This document shows positions 26,531 through 36,167 of a DNA stretch of 64,000 bases, piece by piece. The DNA is taken from the NCBI RefSeq assembly GCF_030418295.1, contig NZ_JAUHQA010000001.1, positions 1,426,001 through 1,490,000 on the forward strand, written 5' to 3'. The translations under genes were made by a program, and so were the position numbers. Numbering within the stretch: position 1 is the first letter of the stretch; every line of letters begins with the position of its first letter. This DNA is from Demequina muriae (GTDB lineage Bacteria > Actinomycetota > Actinomycetes > Actinomycetales > Demequinaceae). The notes beneath the pieces are model-generated. The model did not search any database and was not told the origin of the DNA. It was given only the letters and a program-made list of their open reading frames with translations.

Positions 26531-27876
26531 TGGACGAGCTTGAGAGCATGTTGCGCGGCGAACATGAGGCCGTGAGCGCCTCGCTACCGCAGACCGACCC
26601 AGACGCCATTCACCGCGTACGCCAGGGAGCGCGTCGCCGACGCCGAACGCGGGCGCTCGCGACGGGCGCCGCTGCGATGGTCGCGGTGGGTGCTGTCGGC
26701 GTAGGAGCCTGGGGTTTGGTGGGCGACAACGGAGCCGACGGGCTCGAGCCGATGGTGAGCCACTCGCCGTCGGCGGAGCCGAGCCCGACCATGTCGAGCT
26801 CGCCCACGGCAGAGCCCACGCCGGATGCCTCCGCATCGGCGCCGCTGGCCGGTCCACCGCTCGATGACAGCGCCGATGGAATCCCGGAGGACGGCTACCC
26901 GCCGCTCGCGCCGGACCGCAACTCCGCGGTCACTGCAGAGGCGCATGTCACGTATCCCGAGGCGCTCGTGATGGAGGAGTGGGTGTGGGACCGAGCGGGG
27001 TCGGGTTGGAGCCTCGAGATCGCTTCGGTCCAAATGAACTTCTACACGGATGACTGGACGCAGCCCCCTGCGGTGTTGTACCTCGTGAGCCCCGAGGAGC
27101 GGTACTTCGAGTTGACCGAGCTTCCAGAGCGCACGTGGGACGACGCGCGCGTCGTGAGTTGGCGCGAAGGACACGACACCGCGATGATCTGGTGGGCAGC
27201 GGACGATGCCGAGCATGGTCGTGCAGGATTCGGTGGCGCCGTCGACCTGAGATCGGGCGAGGTCGATGATCTGTCGATGGCGGTGTACGGCGAAACTGCC
27301 TGGGACCACCGGTTCGTCATGGCAAACGCTTCAGGAGACGAACTGTGGCGCGCCGAGTCCGAGGCGGGGTTCAAGTACAACCGCTGGAGCGACGGTGCCG
27401 ACGAGGACGGCTGGGTGGCCTCCGCGGTCGTCGACGAGTTCCCCTCTGCGGACGCAGCCTCCTTCTACATTGGTTCCGAGAGGCCAATCACCACGGCGGA
27501 CGGTGATCGTGTGCTCCTGCGGCCATCGGAGGAACTCTCCCAAGACACGACCACCATGACTCTCTTTGCTTACGACCTTGCTGCGGACGAGGTGACGAGC
27601 TACAGGTTCGATCGACTTCCGCGCAAGGCAGAGCTCATGCACGCGTTCTTCGATGGATCCGATAGCGTCTACGCCCTGCTCCACTACCCCGTGGACCCTG
27701 ACAGCTCCGCTAGTCACAACAACTCCCATGGTGTTCGCGTGAGCCTCGCGGGCGAGGGTTCCATTGAACGCATCGAGTATGACGATGAAGGCGGTTCGGG
27801 CGACACAGAGCGGCGACGTATTGGGTTCGGGGAGAGCTCGCCGAGAAGCGTCGCGAGAGAGGACTGCGGGTGCTGA
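26530..27876 (+). CDS. sigma-coupled membrane protein, member 2 of the three-paralogue family; putative anti-sigma/sensor
   Basis: A 448-residue single-pass protein. About 40 cytoplasmic residues with an Arg-rich end are followed by one membrane helix (LATGAAAMVAVGAVGVGAWGLV), a Ser/Pro/Thr-rich linker, and an extracytoplasmic domain containing EEWVWDRAGSGWSLEI, VLYLVSPEERYFELTEL and VVSWREGHDTAMIWW. The topology is that of a membrane anti-sigma factor, but no zinc-binding HxxxCxxC motif is present. ATG 26530 overlaps the sigma stop by one base and is well spaced from GAGGAG; GTG 26527 is possible. The paralogues at 17185 and 29218 share the outer domain. The anti-sigma role is an inference from position and topology. 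Confidence 0.75.
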   Translation: MDELESMLRGEHEAVSASLPQTDPDAIHRVRQGARRRRRTRALATGAAAMVAVGAVGVGAWGLVGDNGADGLEPMVSHSPSAEPSPTMSSSPTAEPTPDASASAPLAGPPLDDSADGIPEDGYPPLAPDRNSAVTAEAHVTYPEALVMEEWVWDRAGSGWSLEIASVQMNFYTDDWTQPPAVLYLVSPEERYFELTELPERTWDDARVVSWREGHDTAMIWWAADDAEHGRAGFGGAVDLRSGEVDDLSMAVYGETAWDHRFVMANASGDELWRAESEAGFKYNRWSDGADEDGWVASAVVDEFPSADAASFYIGSERPITTADGDRVLLRPSEELSQDTTTMTLFAYDLAADEVTSYRFDRLPRKAELMHAFFDGSDSVYALLHYPVDPDSSASHNNSHGVRVSLAGEGSIERIEYDDEGGSGDTERRRIGFGESSPRSVAREDCGC

Positions 27877-27968
27877 GCCGCGGGCGGTGCACGGCCGGCG
27901 TGTGGGGTTCCTCGCATCGGCCGCAGCCACGCTGGTCCGCCGTGACCCGGCTGTCCTAGAGTCGGCCC

Positions 27969-29228
27969 ATGCCCACCACTGCCATCGCCTCAGCCGAGGT
28001 CATCGTCACCTCGCCTGGACGCAACTTCGTCACGCTGCAGATCACCACGGACGACGGCGTGGTGGGCCTGGGAGACGCGACCCTGAACGGGCGCGAGCTC
28101 GCCGTTGCGGTGTACCTCGCTGACCATGTCATCCCGCTGCTCAAGGGCCGCGACGCGATGGACATCGAGGACACCTGGCAGTACCTCTATCGCGGCGCGT
28201 ACTGGCGACGCGGTCCGGTGACGATGGCCGCCATCGCCGCCGTCGACATGGCGCTGTGGGACATCAAGGCCAAGGTCGCGGAACTGCCGCTGTACCAGCT
28301 GCTCGGCGGGCGCTCGCGGACGGGCGCCCTCGCCTACGCGCACGCATCCGGCCGCGACACGGAAGAGCTCTTCGACTCGATCCGCGAGCACCTCGACCTC
28401 GGGTACCGCGCGATCCGGGTCCAGACCGGCGTACCGGGCCTCGACAGCGTCTACGGCGTGGCCGCATCGGCCGGCGACGGTGCTGAGGAAGGCGACCGCT
28501 ACGACTACGAGCCCGCACGCCGTGGCGCCGGGGGTCGTGCGAGGCCCGTCGAGGAGACGTGGGACACTCGCGCCTACCTGCGCCACGTGCCCAGCGTGTT
28601 CGAGGCCGTGCGCTCCGAGTTCGGTGCCGAGCTGCCGCTGCTGCACGACGCGCACCACCGGCTCACTCCTCGTGAGGCGGCGCAACTGGGGCGCTCGCTC
28701 GAGCCGTACGACCTGTTCTGGCTCGAGGACTGCACTCCCGCCGAGGACCCCACCGCGCTGCGCTACGTCCGTGACCACACCACCGTGCCGCTGGCCATCG
28801 GCGAGGTCTTCAACTCGATCCACGACTACCAGACGCTCATCACCGAGCGCCTGGTGGACTACGTGCGCTCAGCCGTCACCCACACGGGGGGCATCACCCA
28901 CCTCAAGAAGTTGGCGGACTTCGCCGCGATCTACGGCATCAAGACGGGATTCCACGGCCCGACTGACGTCTCGCCCGTGGGCCAGGCCGCACACCTGCAC
29001 CTGGACCTCGCGCTTCACAACTTCGGGATCCAGGAGCACATGCGCCACTCTGAGGCGACGCTCGAGGTGTTCCGCACCTCGTTCCGCTTCGAGGACGGTC
29101 GCCTGCACCCTGGCGAGAGAATGGGCCTGGGCGTCGAGATCGACCGCGACGCCGCGCGCGAGCACGCCTACGACCCTGCCTACCTGCCCGTGAATCGCCT
29201 CGCGGATGGGACTGTGCATGACTGGTAG
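27969..29228 (+). CDS. manD: D-mannonate/D-gluconate dehydratase family enzyme (enolase superfamily)
   Basis: A 419-residue enolase-superfamily dehydratase of the ManD/RspA group. The capping domain begins [22 protein letters not shown]; the barrel has metal ligands in LLHDAHHRL (Asp), WLEDCTP (Glu) and IGEVFNSI (Glu), with the conserved His in TGFHGPTD and an Arg in [10 protein letters not shown]. These dehydrate D-mannonate to 2-keto-3-deoxygluconate; low-efficiency members also use gluconate, so the exact specificity is open. A TAGAGT hexamer six bases before ATG 27969 indicates a leaderless mRNA. The next gene overlaps its end by 11 bp. Confidence 0.93.
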   Translation: MPTTAIASAEVIVTSPGRNFVTLQITTDDGVVGLGDATLNGRELAVAVYLADHVIPLLKGRDAMDIEDTWQYLYRGAYWRRGPVTMAAIAAVDMALWDIKAKVAELPLYQLLGGRSRTGALAYAHASGRDTEELFDSIREHLDLGYRAIRVQTGVPGLDSVYGVAASAGDGAEEGDRYDYEPARRGAGGRARPVEETWDTRAYLRHVPSVFEAVRSEFGAELPLLHDAHHRLTPREAAQLGRSLEPYDLFWLEDCTPAEDPTALRYVRDHTTVPLAIGEVFNSIHDYQTLITERLVDYVRSAVTHTGGITHLKKLADFAAIYGIKTGFHGPTDVSPVGQAAHLHLDLALHNFGIQEHMRHSEATLEVFRTSFRFEDGRLHPGERMGLGVEIDRDAAREHAYDPAYLPVNRLADGTVHDW

Positions 29229-30426
29229 ACCCGGGCTGCGCCTCCGCGCCGTATCGGCCGTCGCGCTCGCGACCGCTGCAGTGCTGGCGCTCGGAGCGTG
29301 CCAACCCGAGCCCACGCCAACGCCGACGGCGTCGCCAAGCGCCACCCAGGCGTCGACACCGTCGCCGTCACCGTCCGTGTCGACGGAGACATGGCCGCCT
29401 GCGGAGCTCGACGCGCTGACCCCGGCCGATCCGGTGGACGAGGGCGAGCCGACCGCCTACGAGGCACCGGAGTGGCTGTGGGATTGGGTCGATGACTCAT
29501 GGTCGACGGCGATCTACTCGACGGTCGAGGTGGCGGAGAGTGCTGATGGGGGTCCTGCCCTGGAAGGGGTGCAGTGGCTCTACCTGCTCGCGCCAGACGG
29601 GACGGCATTCCGCATCGCTGACCTCGGCCACGATGCCTTCGCGACGATCGTCGACTGGGACGCTGACCACCGGCAGGCGTGGCTGCATCTCCAGGGCTGG
29701 GGAGAGTCCTGGGATGTTGCCGAAGTGGCCCTGGAGACGGGCGACGTGGACACCGAGGACTTCACCGACGGAGCAGGACCGCGCGACACGGTGGAGAGCG
29801 GAGGCCTATCCGCGGATCTGCTGCCTCGCGATGTGGCCGCCGACGGCACGCGCTTGTGGATAGCGGTGTCTCCCTTCGGGGACATGGGTGGCACGGTCTG
29901 GTACGAGCCGGTCGCCGGCGAGTGGAAGCCGAGTTCGGTGAACGACGCATTGTTCGACATCGCACAGGCGCGTCACGCCCGCGGCGACGACAGCGAGCAT
30001 TCGCCTGGGCCCATCGGGGGCTCTGGCTGGGTGTCCATCGAGTCGGAACGAGCCATCTCCATGGTGGCCGACGCCGGTGGCCAGGGCGCGGCCGCACCGA
30101 CCTACGTCATCTTCGACCACGACTTGGGAGATGACACCTACATCCGCACGGGGTTCACGCCGCCCGACTCGGCGACGGGTTGCCAGGTGCACGGGCCCGA
30201 CGGCGACGAGGTCGTCGTGAGGTGCTGGAACGTCGACACGTCCGTTCCCGACACGGGATGGGCCGTCGACCTGGACTCGAGCGACGCCGTGGAGGTTCCC
30301 GTGGATCCGGAGCAGACTCCGAACCACGACCTTGGCAGCTACACCGAGGACGTGAAGACTCAGGGCACCCAGCCGCCGAACGCCGACGACTGGACGGACC
30401 TCATGCCAGCGCCACCGCTGCCCTGA
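29218..30426 (+). CDS. lipoprotein, member 3 of the three-paralogue family
   Basis: A 402-residue lipoprotein. The signal peptide is [21 protein letters not shown] ahead of a lipobox LGAC, then a Pro/Thr/Ser linker and the family domain: [33 protein letters not shown] and [14 protein letters not shown]. Function unknown. I chose ATG 29218; ATG 29206 is in frame upstream. It overlaps the 3' end of manD by 11 bp and is therefore probably cotranscribed with it, although nothing links it to sugar acid metabolism. It lacks a transmembrane helix, unlike its two relatives, so the same outer domain is displayed by three different anchors. Confidence 0.78.
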   Translation: MTGRPGLRLRAVSAVALATAAVLALGACQPEPTPTPTASPSATQASTPSPSPSVSTETWPPAELDALTPADPVDEGEPTAYEAPEWLWDWVDDSWSTAIYSTVEVAESADGGPALEGVQWLYLLAPDGTAFRIADLGHDAFATIVDWDADHRQAWLHLQGWGESWDVAEVALETGDVDTEDFTDGAGPRDTVESGGLSADLLPRDVAADGTRLWIAVSPFGDMGGTVWYEPVAGEWKPSSVNDALFDIAQARHARGDDSEHSPGPIGGSGWVSIESERAISMVADAGGQGAAAPTYVIFDHDLGDDTYIRTGFTPPDSATGCQVHGPDGDEVVVRCWNVDTSVPDTGWAVDLDSSDAVEVPVDPEQTPNHDLGSYTEDVKTQGTQPPNADDWTDLMPAPPLP

Positions 30427-30463
30427 CCAACTGCCCCGACCGCCGCATCGGGCGTCGAGTGGC

Positions 30464-31738
30464 TCAGAGGTTCGGCGGGATCGGCGGCTGCTCGACCCAC
30501 TCGCCCTCGTCCTTGAGAGCGGGCGAGTGCGCGTCAGGGGCGTCCGGCCGGTCGGTGCCTCGCTTGATCACCGGTGAGGCGAGCAGCGCGATGCCCACCA
30601 TCGCCGTGGCGGAGCCAGCCGCCAGGTACAGCCCGGCATGCGCTCCCACGTTGTCGACGAGGTAGCCCGCGATCCAGGCGCCGAAGGCGACGCCCACTCC
30701 CATGCCGATGCGCAGCCACGACATGCCCTCGGTGATCTGGTCGCGCTTGACGACGCGCTGCACGATGGTGTCCGCGTTCGTGAGGGTGGGTGCGATCGCC
30801 GCGCCCGCGACGAACCCGATCAGCGCGAACATCACCATGCCGGTGGACAGCGTCAGCAGCCCGAAGCCGATGGCGAGAGCGACGGTCCCCCACACGGTGC
30901 GCTTCCAAAGGGCCATCTTCCAGTGGCGCGACCCGTACAGGATGCCGCCCACGAACGACCCGGCGGACACGATGCCCAGCAGGACTCCCGAGAGGGTCTT
31001 GTGACCCTGCTCCTCTGCGAAGCCAACGGTGGAGATGTCGAAGGCGCCGAACATGGTCCCGAGTCCGAGCGCGATGAAGGCGGCTCCGATGACGGCGCCG
31101 GGGAGCTTCATCCCCAGACCTCGACCGCCGGTTCTGCCACGCGCCGGCGGCTCGGTGGCGCGCTGCGAGAGCAGGATGGTGAGGCCGACGACCGTGCCGA
31201 CCGCCGACACGACGAGGCCGGCGGGTGCCCACACGGTGGTGGCCAAGATCGTCGCGAGGGCCGGACCGGTGATGAACAGCACCTCGTCGAGCACGCCCTC
31301 GAGCGCGAACGCCGTGTGGATGTCCTCGTCGGTCTCGAGGATGTTGGACCACCGGGCGCGCGTCAATGACCCGAGCGGGCCCGACAGGGACGCCACGATG
31401 ACGGCGATCCACAGGATCCATTCCGCGCCGTTGTTCATCGCGGTCCAGATGCCCAGCGTGACGCCGACGACGTGCAGCCCGAGCAGCGGCAGCATCACGG
31501 TGCGCTGGCCGAGGCGGTCGACGAGCCTGGACGTGGGCACGGTCTGCAGGGCCCACACGACGATGCCGATCGCGGCGACGCGGCCGGCCATCTCGTAGCT
31601 GTCGTATTGGATCTGCACCATCAGGATGAACGAGATGTTGAACATCGAGATGGGCAGGCGCGACAGCAGGCCGGCGAAGGCGAACGCCTTCGCGCCGGGA
31701 TGCTGGAGAATGGTGCGATACGGGGCGAGCACCCCCAT
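30464..31738 (-). CDS. MFS transporter
   Basis: A 424-residue major facilitator protein with 12 predicted helices. The loop-2/3 motif is SRLVDRLGQRTVMLPLLG, and the C-terminal half begins at GAVIGAAFIALGLGTMFGAFDIS. The tail is hydrophilic and Pro/Glu-rich. The family is close to actinomycete drug or sugar efflux proteins; no substrate can be assigned. The start ATG 31738 has no clear ribosome-binding site. It follows the two LppM-type genes on the same strand at 22 bp and may be cotranscribed with them. Confidence 0.86.
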   Translation of the reverse strand: MGVLAPYRTILQHPGAKAFAFAGLLSRLPISMFNISFILMVQIQYDSYEMAGRVAAIGIVVWALQTVPTSRLVDRLGQRTVMLPLLGLHVVGVTLGIWTAMNNGAEWILWIAVIVASLSGPLGSLTRARWSNILETDEDIHTAFALEGVLDEVLFITGPALATILATTVWAPAGLVVSAVGTVVGLTILLSQRATEPPARGRTGGRGLGMKLPGAVIGAAFIALGLGTMFGAFDISTVGFAEEQGHKTLSGVLLGIVSAGSFVGGILYGSRHWKMALWKRTVWGTVALAIGFGLLTLSTGMVMFALIGFVAGAAIAPTLTNADTIVQRVVKRDQITEGMSWLRIGMGVGVAFGAWIAGYLVDNVGAHAGLYLAAGSATAMVGIALLASPVIKRGTDRPDAPDAHSPALKDEGEWVEQPPIPPNL

Positions 31739-31759
31739 ATGCTCTCACCGCACGCGACG

Positions 31760-32611
31760 TCAGGTGGACGGGCGGTTCTCTCCGTCGTCGCCCGCGGGGG
31801 TGTCGTCGACGGGCCCGTCGACGAGCATGCCGGGCCCGTGCGGGTCCTCGGTGGTCGCAGGCGGCGGCAGCGCGCTCTGGCGGTGCTTGCGGCGGTCCTG
31901 GATGATCAGCGCGGCGGCGCCGCCCACGACGAGGATGAAGGCGAGCACGATGCCGCCCCACCGCAGCACGGGGCCCCAGTCGAACTGATCGTCCGCGCCC
32001 GCGACGATGCGGATGTCCTGGCCGCTCGCGAGATCCGTGAGACCCAACGTGACCGTGTTCCCCTCGATCTCACCGGCGGTGGCCTCCTCGACGATGCCGG
32101 GGAACGTGTAGGTGATCGCGACCTCGACGCTCGACTCGAGCAGTCCCAGCTGCGACTCGGAGACGCCGAGCGAGTCCAGGTCCAGATCGTCGGGCGACAT
32201 CATCTCGACGATGAACTGGCCGTCGGCCTCAGTGAGGGTGGCGGCCCCGCCGATGCCTGAGGCGGTCTGCTCTGCGGCGGCGTTGAACTCGTCGAGCGGG
32301 AGGTCGGTCAGCGTGAGCTCCACGCCCGCCAGCTCGCCGTCGTCGTAGGGCTCGACGAGCACCTGGCCCGGGTACTGCTCCTCGAGCGCGGCGAGCTCGG
32401 GAGAGCCATCGAGGTCATCGAACAGGGCGCCGACGTCCATGCCGGCCTGGTCGCCGATCTGCGCGGCCACGTCGTCAGAGAAGGCCACGACGGAGTGCTG
32501 CGAGAACGTGCCGTCGGCCCCGATCGTGGTGTCGACGGTGGTGCGCACGCACCCCGTGAGGGCGAGCGCCGCGATCGCCGCGGCGCCCGACCAACGCAGG
32601 ACCGTGGTCAC
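31760..32611 (-). CDS. LppM-family lipoprotein (second of a tandem pair)
   Basis: A 283-residue lipoprotein: signal peptide with lipobox LTGC (ALALTGCVRTTVDTTI), a mature domain of the LppM type and a C-terminal membrane helix (ILVVGGAAALII) with a cytoplasmic basic-acidic tail. In mycobacteria LppM is a surface lipoprotein of the same architecture with an effect on phagocytosis, but it is not enough to assign a role here. ATG overlaps the stop of the upstream paralogue by 4 bp. Confidence 0.82.
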   Translation of the reverse strand: MTTVLRWSGAAAIAALALTGCVRTTVDTTIGADGTFSQHSVVAFSDDVAAQIGDQAGMDVGALFDDLDGSPELAALEEQYPGQVLVEPYDDGELAGVELTLTDLPLDEFNAAAEQTASGIGGAATLTEADGQFIVEMMSPDDLDLDSLGVSESQLGLLESSVEVAITYTFPGIVEEATAGEIEGNTVTLGLTDLASGQDIRIVAGADDQFDWGPVLRWGGIVLAFILVVGGAAALIIQDRRKHRQSALPPPATTEDPHGPGMLVDGPVDDTPAGDDGENRPST

Positions 32612-33546
32612 GGCCGCTGCGCCTCCCCGTCGGTTTCATCGCCGTCCGCTGCGGGTGCGTCAGCAGGCGGAGTGTCGGTGGGCGAGGCGTCCGCGGAGGC
32701 ACCCGGAGCGTCCGTCGTCTCCGGGACGGCCGATGCGGTGGTGGGCTCGGCGGGCGCTTCGGGGTCCGCAGGATCGGCGGCGGGCATCGCTGGCGTGGGC
32801 GCGACCACCGGAGGTGCGTCGATGGGGTCGCCGGCGGGAGCATCGGCTCCGGGCTCGAACGATGCCTCGGAGGAGACGTGAGACTCGTCGACCGGCTTGC
32901 GCCGGCTCGACACGATCAGCACGCCGGCGATGCCGGCGCCGATGCCCACGAGGGCGGCGATCGCCAGGATCAGCCAGAGGGGGAAGCCGCTGTCGGCGCT
33001 CGCGGAGCCGCGGGCCTGGAGCTCTCCGCCGTGCTCGAGCAGGTCCCACGTCACCGTGGTGCCGTCGAGCTCGCCGTTGTGCTCTGATACCGCGCCGGGG
33101 AATGTGACGGACATCGTGGCAGAGGCGGTCTCGGGCAGCTCCTCGCCACCGGCCTGCTCGGTCAGGTCGTCAGCGGCGCCCGAGACCACGTAGTCGTCGC
33201 CGTCACGGAAGATGCGCAGGCCGTCGCCCGCCGCGTCGAACTCCTCCAGCGGGAGGCCCGAGAACGTAGTCTGGGTGCCCACGAAGTCGGGGCTGCCGTC
33301 GCCGTTCTCGTCCTCTGACTCGTAGCGCTCGGTGACGCCGCCGGGGATCGTCTCCTCGCCGCCCAGCATGTCGTCGAGGCTCTCCTCCCCAGCGATCTCC
33401 AGCAGCTCCTGGGACATGGCGAAGATGAAGTCGCCGCTGGCGGTGTCGTCTTCGTCGAGAGTGACGTTCATCTCGACTCGGACGCATCCGGTGAGGACGA
33501 GCGCGGACACGACAGCGAGCGCAAGCCCGCGGGGGAGGGTTCTCAT
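32608..33546 (-). CDS. LppM-family lipoprotein (first of a tandem pair)
   Basis: A 312-residue lipoprotein with signal peptide and lipobox LTGC (VLTGCVRVEMNVTL), an LppM-type extracytoplasmic domain, one membrane helix (LWLILAIAALVGIGAGIAGVL) and a long Pro/Ala/Asp-rich cytoplasmic tail. It is paralogous to the next gene (same CVR start, same GLPLEEFDAA / DLPLDEFNAA segment). ATG 33546 is used; the eight-codon upstream extension has no support, and a GACAGT element precedes ATG 33546 by seven bases. Confidence 0.83.
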   Translation of the reverse strand: MRTLPRGLALAVVSALVLTGCVRVEMNVTLDEDDTASGDFIFAMSQELLEIAGEESLDDMLGGEETIPGGVTERYESEDENGDGSPDFVGTQTTFSGLPLEEFDAAGDGLRIFRDGDDYVVSGAADDLTEQAGGEELPETASATMSVTFPGAVSEHNGELDGTTVTWDLLEHGGELQARGSASADSGFPLWLILAIAALVGIGAGIAGVLIVSSRRKPVDESHVSSEASFEPGADAPAGDPIDAPPVVAPTPAMPAADPADPEAPAEPTTASAVPETTDAPGASADASPTDTPPADAPAADGDETDGEAQRP

Positions 33547-33579
33547 GGCGACCACTGTCCCACAGGGCAAGTCGCGGGT

Positions 33580-34248
33580 CTAGGCGCCCGCGCCCTCGTG
33601 GCGATAGTCCAGGGAGGGGCTGTTGGCGCGGTGCACGAAGGTGTGGAACTCCTCGATGCTCATGGGGCTCGGCGGGAGCTCACCTGAAGGGCCGTCGGCG
33701 CGGAGGCCGTCGAGGACGATCGCGAGGTGTCGACGCAGCATTGCGCGCTCCAGCTCGGTCGGACGTCCCACGAGGCTGGCCAGCGCGAAGGCGGTGACGG
33801 CCAGGTCCGCGGGGGTGATGCCGGCGCGCAGCGTGCCCTCCTCCTCGGCGGCCCTGATCAATCTCGCGACCACGACGGCGGCGGCGTTGGCCGGTGAGTA
33901 GGAGGGGTCGATCTCGTGCATGCGGCGCATGACGGTGCGCACCGCTGGCACGTCCGCGATGGCGAGCGTGACGGACTCGAGCCGCATGCAGAGCTCGCCC
34001 CACGCCGAATCAGCGGCCGTCTCCTGCATCAGGACCGCGCCCACCTGCGTGAGTGCACGGTCGTACACCGCCCGGATGAGGTCCTCGTGGGTCGCGAAAT
34101 GACGGTAGGCGGTGCCGACGCCGAGTCCCGACCGCAGCGCCGTCTCGCGGACCGAGAGGTCGGGTCCCCGATCAGCGAGGATGTCGAAGGCCGCGACGAG
34201 GAGGCGCTCGTGGTTCTCGACGGCGTCGCGCCGCTTCTTGCGAGTCAT
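33580..34248 (-). CDS. TetR family transcriptional regulator
   Basis: A 222-residue TetR-type repressor. The N-terminal HTH is ERLLVAAFDILADRGPDLSVRETALRSGLGVGTAYRHFATHEDLIRAVY, with the expected TAYRHF recognition helix; the ligand domain is all-helical. It lies next to the LppM pair and divergent from copD-ctaG, so one of these could be its target. A TACACT hexamer six bases before ATG 34248 indicates a leaderless mRNA; the long open frame further upstream is antisense to the neighbouring gene and not real. Confidence 0.9.
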   Translation of the reverse strand: MTRKKRRDAVENHERLLVAAFDILADRGPDLSVRETALRSGLGVGTAYRHFATHEDLIRAVYDRALTQVGAVLMQETAADSAWGELCMRLESVTLAIADVPAVRTVMRRMHEIDPSYSPANAAAVVVARLIRAAEEEGTLRAGITPADLAVTAFALASLVGRPTELERAMLRRHLAIVLDGLRADGPSGELPPSPMSIEEFHTFVHRANSPSLDYRHEGAGA

Positions 34249-34320
34249 GGTGGGAGTGTATGCCCGCCCAGGACGCGGGGCCCGAGCAGGAGACCCCGGG
34301 CTCGCGCGTACGATTCCGTT

Positions 34321-36165
34321 ATGCCCGTCGATGCCCTCGTCACCATTCTCGGTGGCCTGCGGGACGTCGCTCTGGCGCTGACCGCCGGGGGGCTGATCGC
34401 CCTCGCCGTCATGCTTCCCGCGAGCCACCCTGCGACTGCTCGCGCCGCCGCCGTGGCGCGCTGGTCGTCCGTGGTGTGGGCCGCATCGGCGCTCGCGTAC
34501 GTCTTCGCGGCCTATGCGCGGATCCGCAACGACGACGTCGCGCCGGAGCGGTTCGTCGAGGAGGTGTGGTCGTTCGTCACGACCATCGACCTGGGGCAGG
34601 CCTACCTGCAGATGGCGCTCGCGGCTATCGTCGTGTCCGTGCTCGCCGCGGTGGTCCGCAGTCCGCAGGCGTCCGCGTGGACCCTGGTGCCCATCGTGTG
34701 GGCGCTGGGCTGGCAGGCGCAGACGGGCCACGCCGCAGGCGCCGCGGACCACCACCTCGCCGTGAGCGCGATGTTCCTTCACCTCGCCGCATCGGCCGTG
34801 TGGCTCGGGGTGATCGCCGTGCTGTTCCTCATGCGCCGTCCGCTCGGTGACGGCGCGAAGGCCGCCGTCGGGCGGGGGTCGCGAATCGCGCTGTGGGCGG
34901 CGGTGGCGATCATCGTCTCCGGCGTCGCGAACGCCTGGGTTCGCCTGGGTTCTCCGACGGACCTTGTCACGACGACCTATGGGCGGCTGCTCGTCCTGAA
35001 GGTGCTCCTGATGTCGGTCGCGGTCGCGCTCGCGGCGTGGCACCGCAGGGTGAGCCTGCCGCGCCTGACCGAGCGCCACGTGCGCGAGCGGTTCTGGCGG
35101 GTGATGGCCGTCGACGTGGGCGCGCTCGTCGCAGTGGTGGGAGTCGCGGTGGTGCTGTCGGGCAGTGCGCCTCCCGTGCCGATCGAGGCCCTCGAGGATC
35201 CCACGCCGGCGTACTCGCTCACGGGCTACGAGCTGCCGCCGGCGCCGTCGGCTCTGAACTGGCTGCTGCTGTGGCGGCTCGAGATCCTGACCGCCTTCGC
35301 GGTGGGGACGGCCGCAGTCGTCTACCTGCGGTGGGCCGCGCGATTGCGCCGCCGTGGCGACCGCTGGCCCTGGTACCGCACGTTCGCCTTCATCTCCGGC
35401 GTCGCGGTGCTCGCCTGGATCACGCAGGGAGCGCCCACCATCTACGGCATGGTGACGTTCTCGGGCCACATGGTCGAGCACATGCTGCTCGTGATGGTGG
35501 CCCCGATCCCCCTCGCGCTGGGCGCCCCCGTCACCCTTGCCCTACGGGCTCTGCCGGCGCGCACCGACCATTCGCGCGGTCCCCGCGAGTGGCTGCGCGG
35601 CGTCGTGGACTCCCGGCTCCTGCGCGTCTTGTCGCACCCCGTCGTCGCCGCGGTGAACTTCGCCGGCTCGCTCGTGGTCTTCTACTACACGCCGCTGTTC
35701 GAGTTCGCGTTGAGCAACCACGTGGGGCACCTGTGGATGATCGTCCACTTCACCCTCGCGGGCTACCTCTTCGCCAATGCGCTGGTGGGCATCGACCCGG
35801 TGCCCAAGCGCCCGTCGTACCCGATGCGCATCGTGCTGCTGTTCGCGACGATGGCATTCCACGCCTTCTTCGGAGTCGCGCTCATGAGTTCCACGGTGCT
35901 GCTGGCACCGCGATGGTTCGGGCTGATGGGTCGCGACTGGGGTCCCGATGCGATCACTGATCAGCAATACGGGGGTCAGATCGCGTGGGGCATCGGCGAG
36001 CTCCCCGTCGTGCTGCTCGCCATCGGCGTGATCCTCGGCTGGCGCATGGCCGACACGCGCGAGGCGCGGCGCAAGGACCGTCAGGCCGATCGTGATGACG
36101 ATGCCGAGCTGCGTGCCTACAACGCCATGCTCGCGGAGACCGCCAGGCGCGATCGCGACACCTGA
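34321..36165 (+). CDS. CopD-CtaG fusion, copper resistance / cytochrome c oxidase assembly membrane protein
   Basis: A 614-residue polytopic protein. Residues about 1-300 resemble CopD (copper resistance D domain, with HLAASAVWLGVIAVLF and MGGL-type helices); residues about 310-580 are a caa3_CtaG domain with THGAP-like QGAPTIYGMVTFSGHMVEHMLL, HVGHLWMIVHFTLAGYLF and AFHAFFGVALM, rich in His in the membrane. The fusion is common in actinomycetes and is thought to import or deliver copper for cytochrome oxidase. A TACGAT hexamer six bases before ATG 34321 supports a leaderless transcript. The tail is strongly charged and cytoplasmic. Confidence 0.9.
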   Translation: MPVDALVTILGGLRDVALALTAGGLIALAVMLPASHPATARAAAVARWSSVVWAASALAYVFAAYARIRNDDVAPERFVEEVWSFVTTIDLGQAYLQMALAAIVVSVLAAVVRSPQASAWTLVPIVWALGWQAQTGHAAGAADHHLAVSAMFLHLAASAVWLGVIAVLFLMRRPLGDGAKAAVGRGSRIALWAAVAIIVSGVANAWVRLGSPTDLVTTTYGRLLVLKVLLMSVAVALAAWHRRVSLPRLTERHVRERFWRVMAVDVGALVAVVGVAVVLSGSAPPVPIEALEDPTPAYSLTGYELPPAPSALNWLLLWRLEILTAFAVGTAAVVYLRWAARLRRRGDRWPWYRTFAFISGVAVLAWITQGAPTIYGMVTFSGHMVEHMLLVMVAPIPLALGAPVTLALRALPARTDHSRGPREWLRGVVDSRLLRVLSHPVVAAVNFAGSLVVFYYTPLFEFALSNHVGHLWMIVHFTLAGYLFANALVGIDPVPKRPSYPMRIVLLFATMAFHAFFGVALMSSTVLLAPRWFGLMGRDWGPDAITDQQYGGQIAWGIGELPVVLLAIGVILGWRMADTREARRKDRQADRDDDAELRAYNAMLAETARRDRDT

Positions 36166-36167
36166 AG

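Noticed and set aside
34249-35481. N-terminal extension of the TetR frame antisense to CopD-CtaG
   Set aside because: The extension contains no domain and the TetR fold and promoter begin at 34248.
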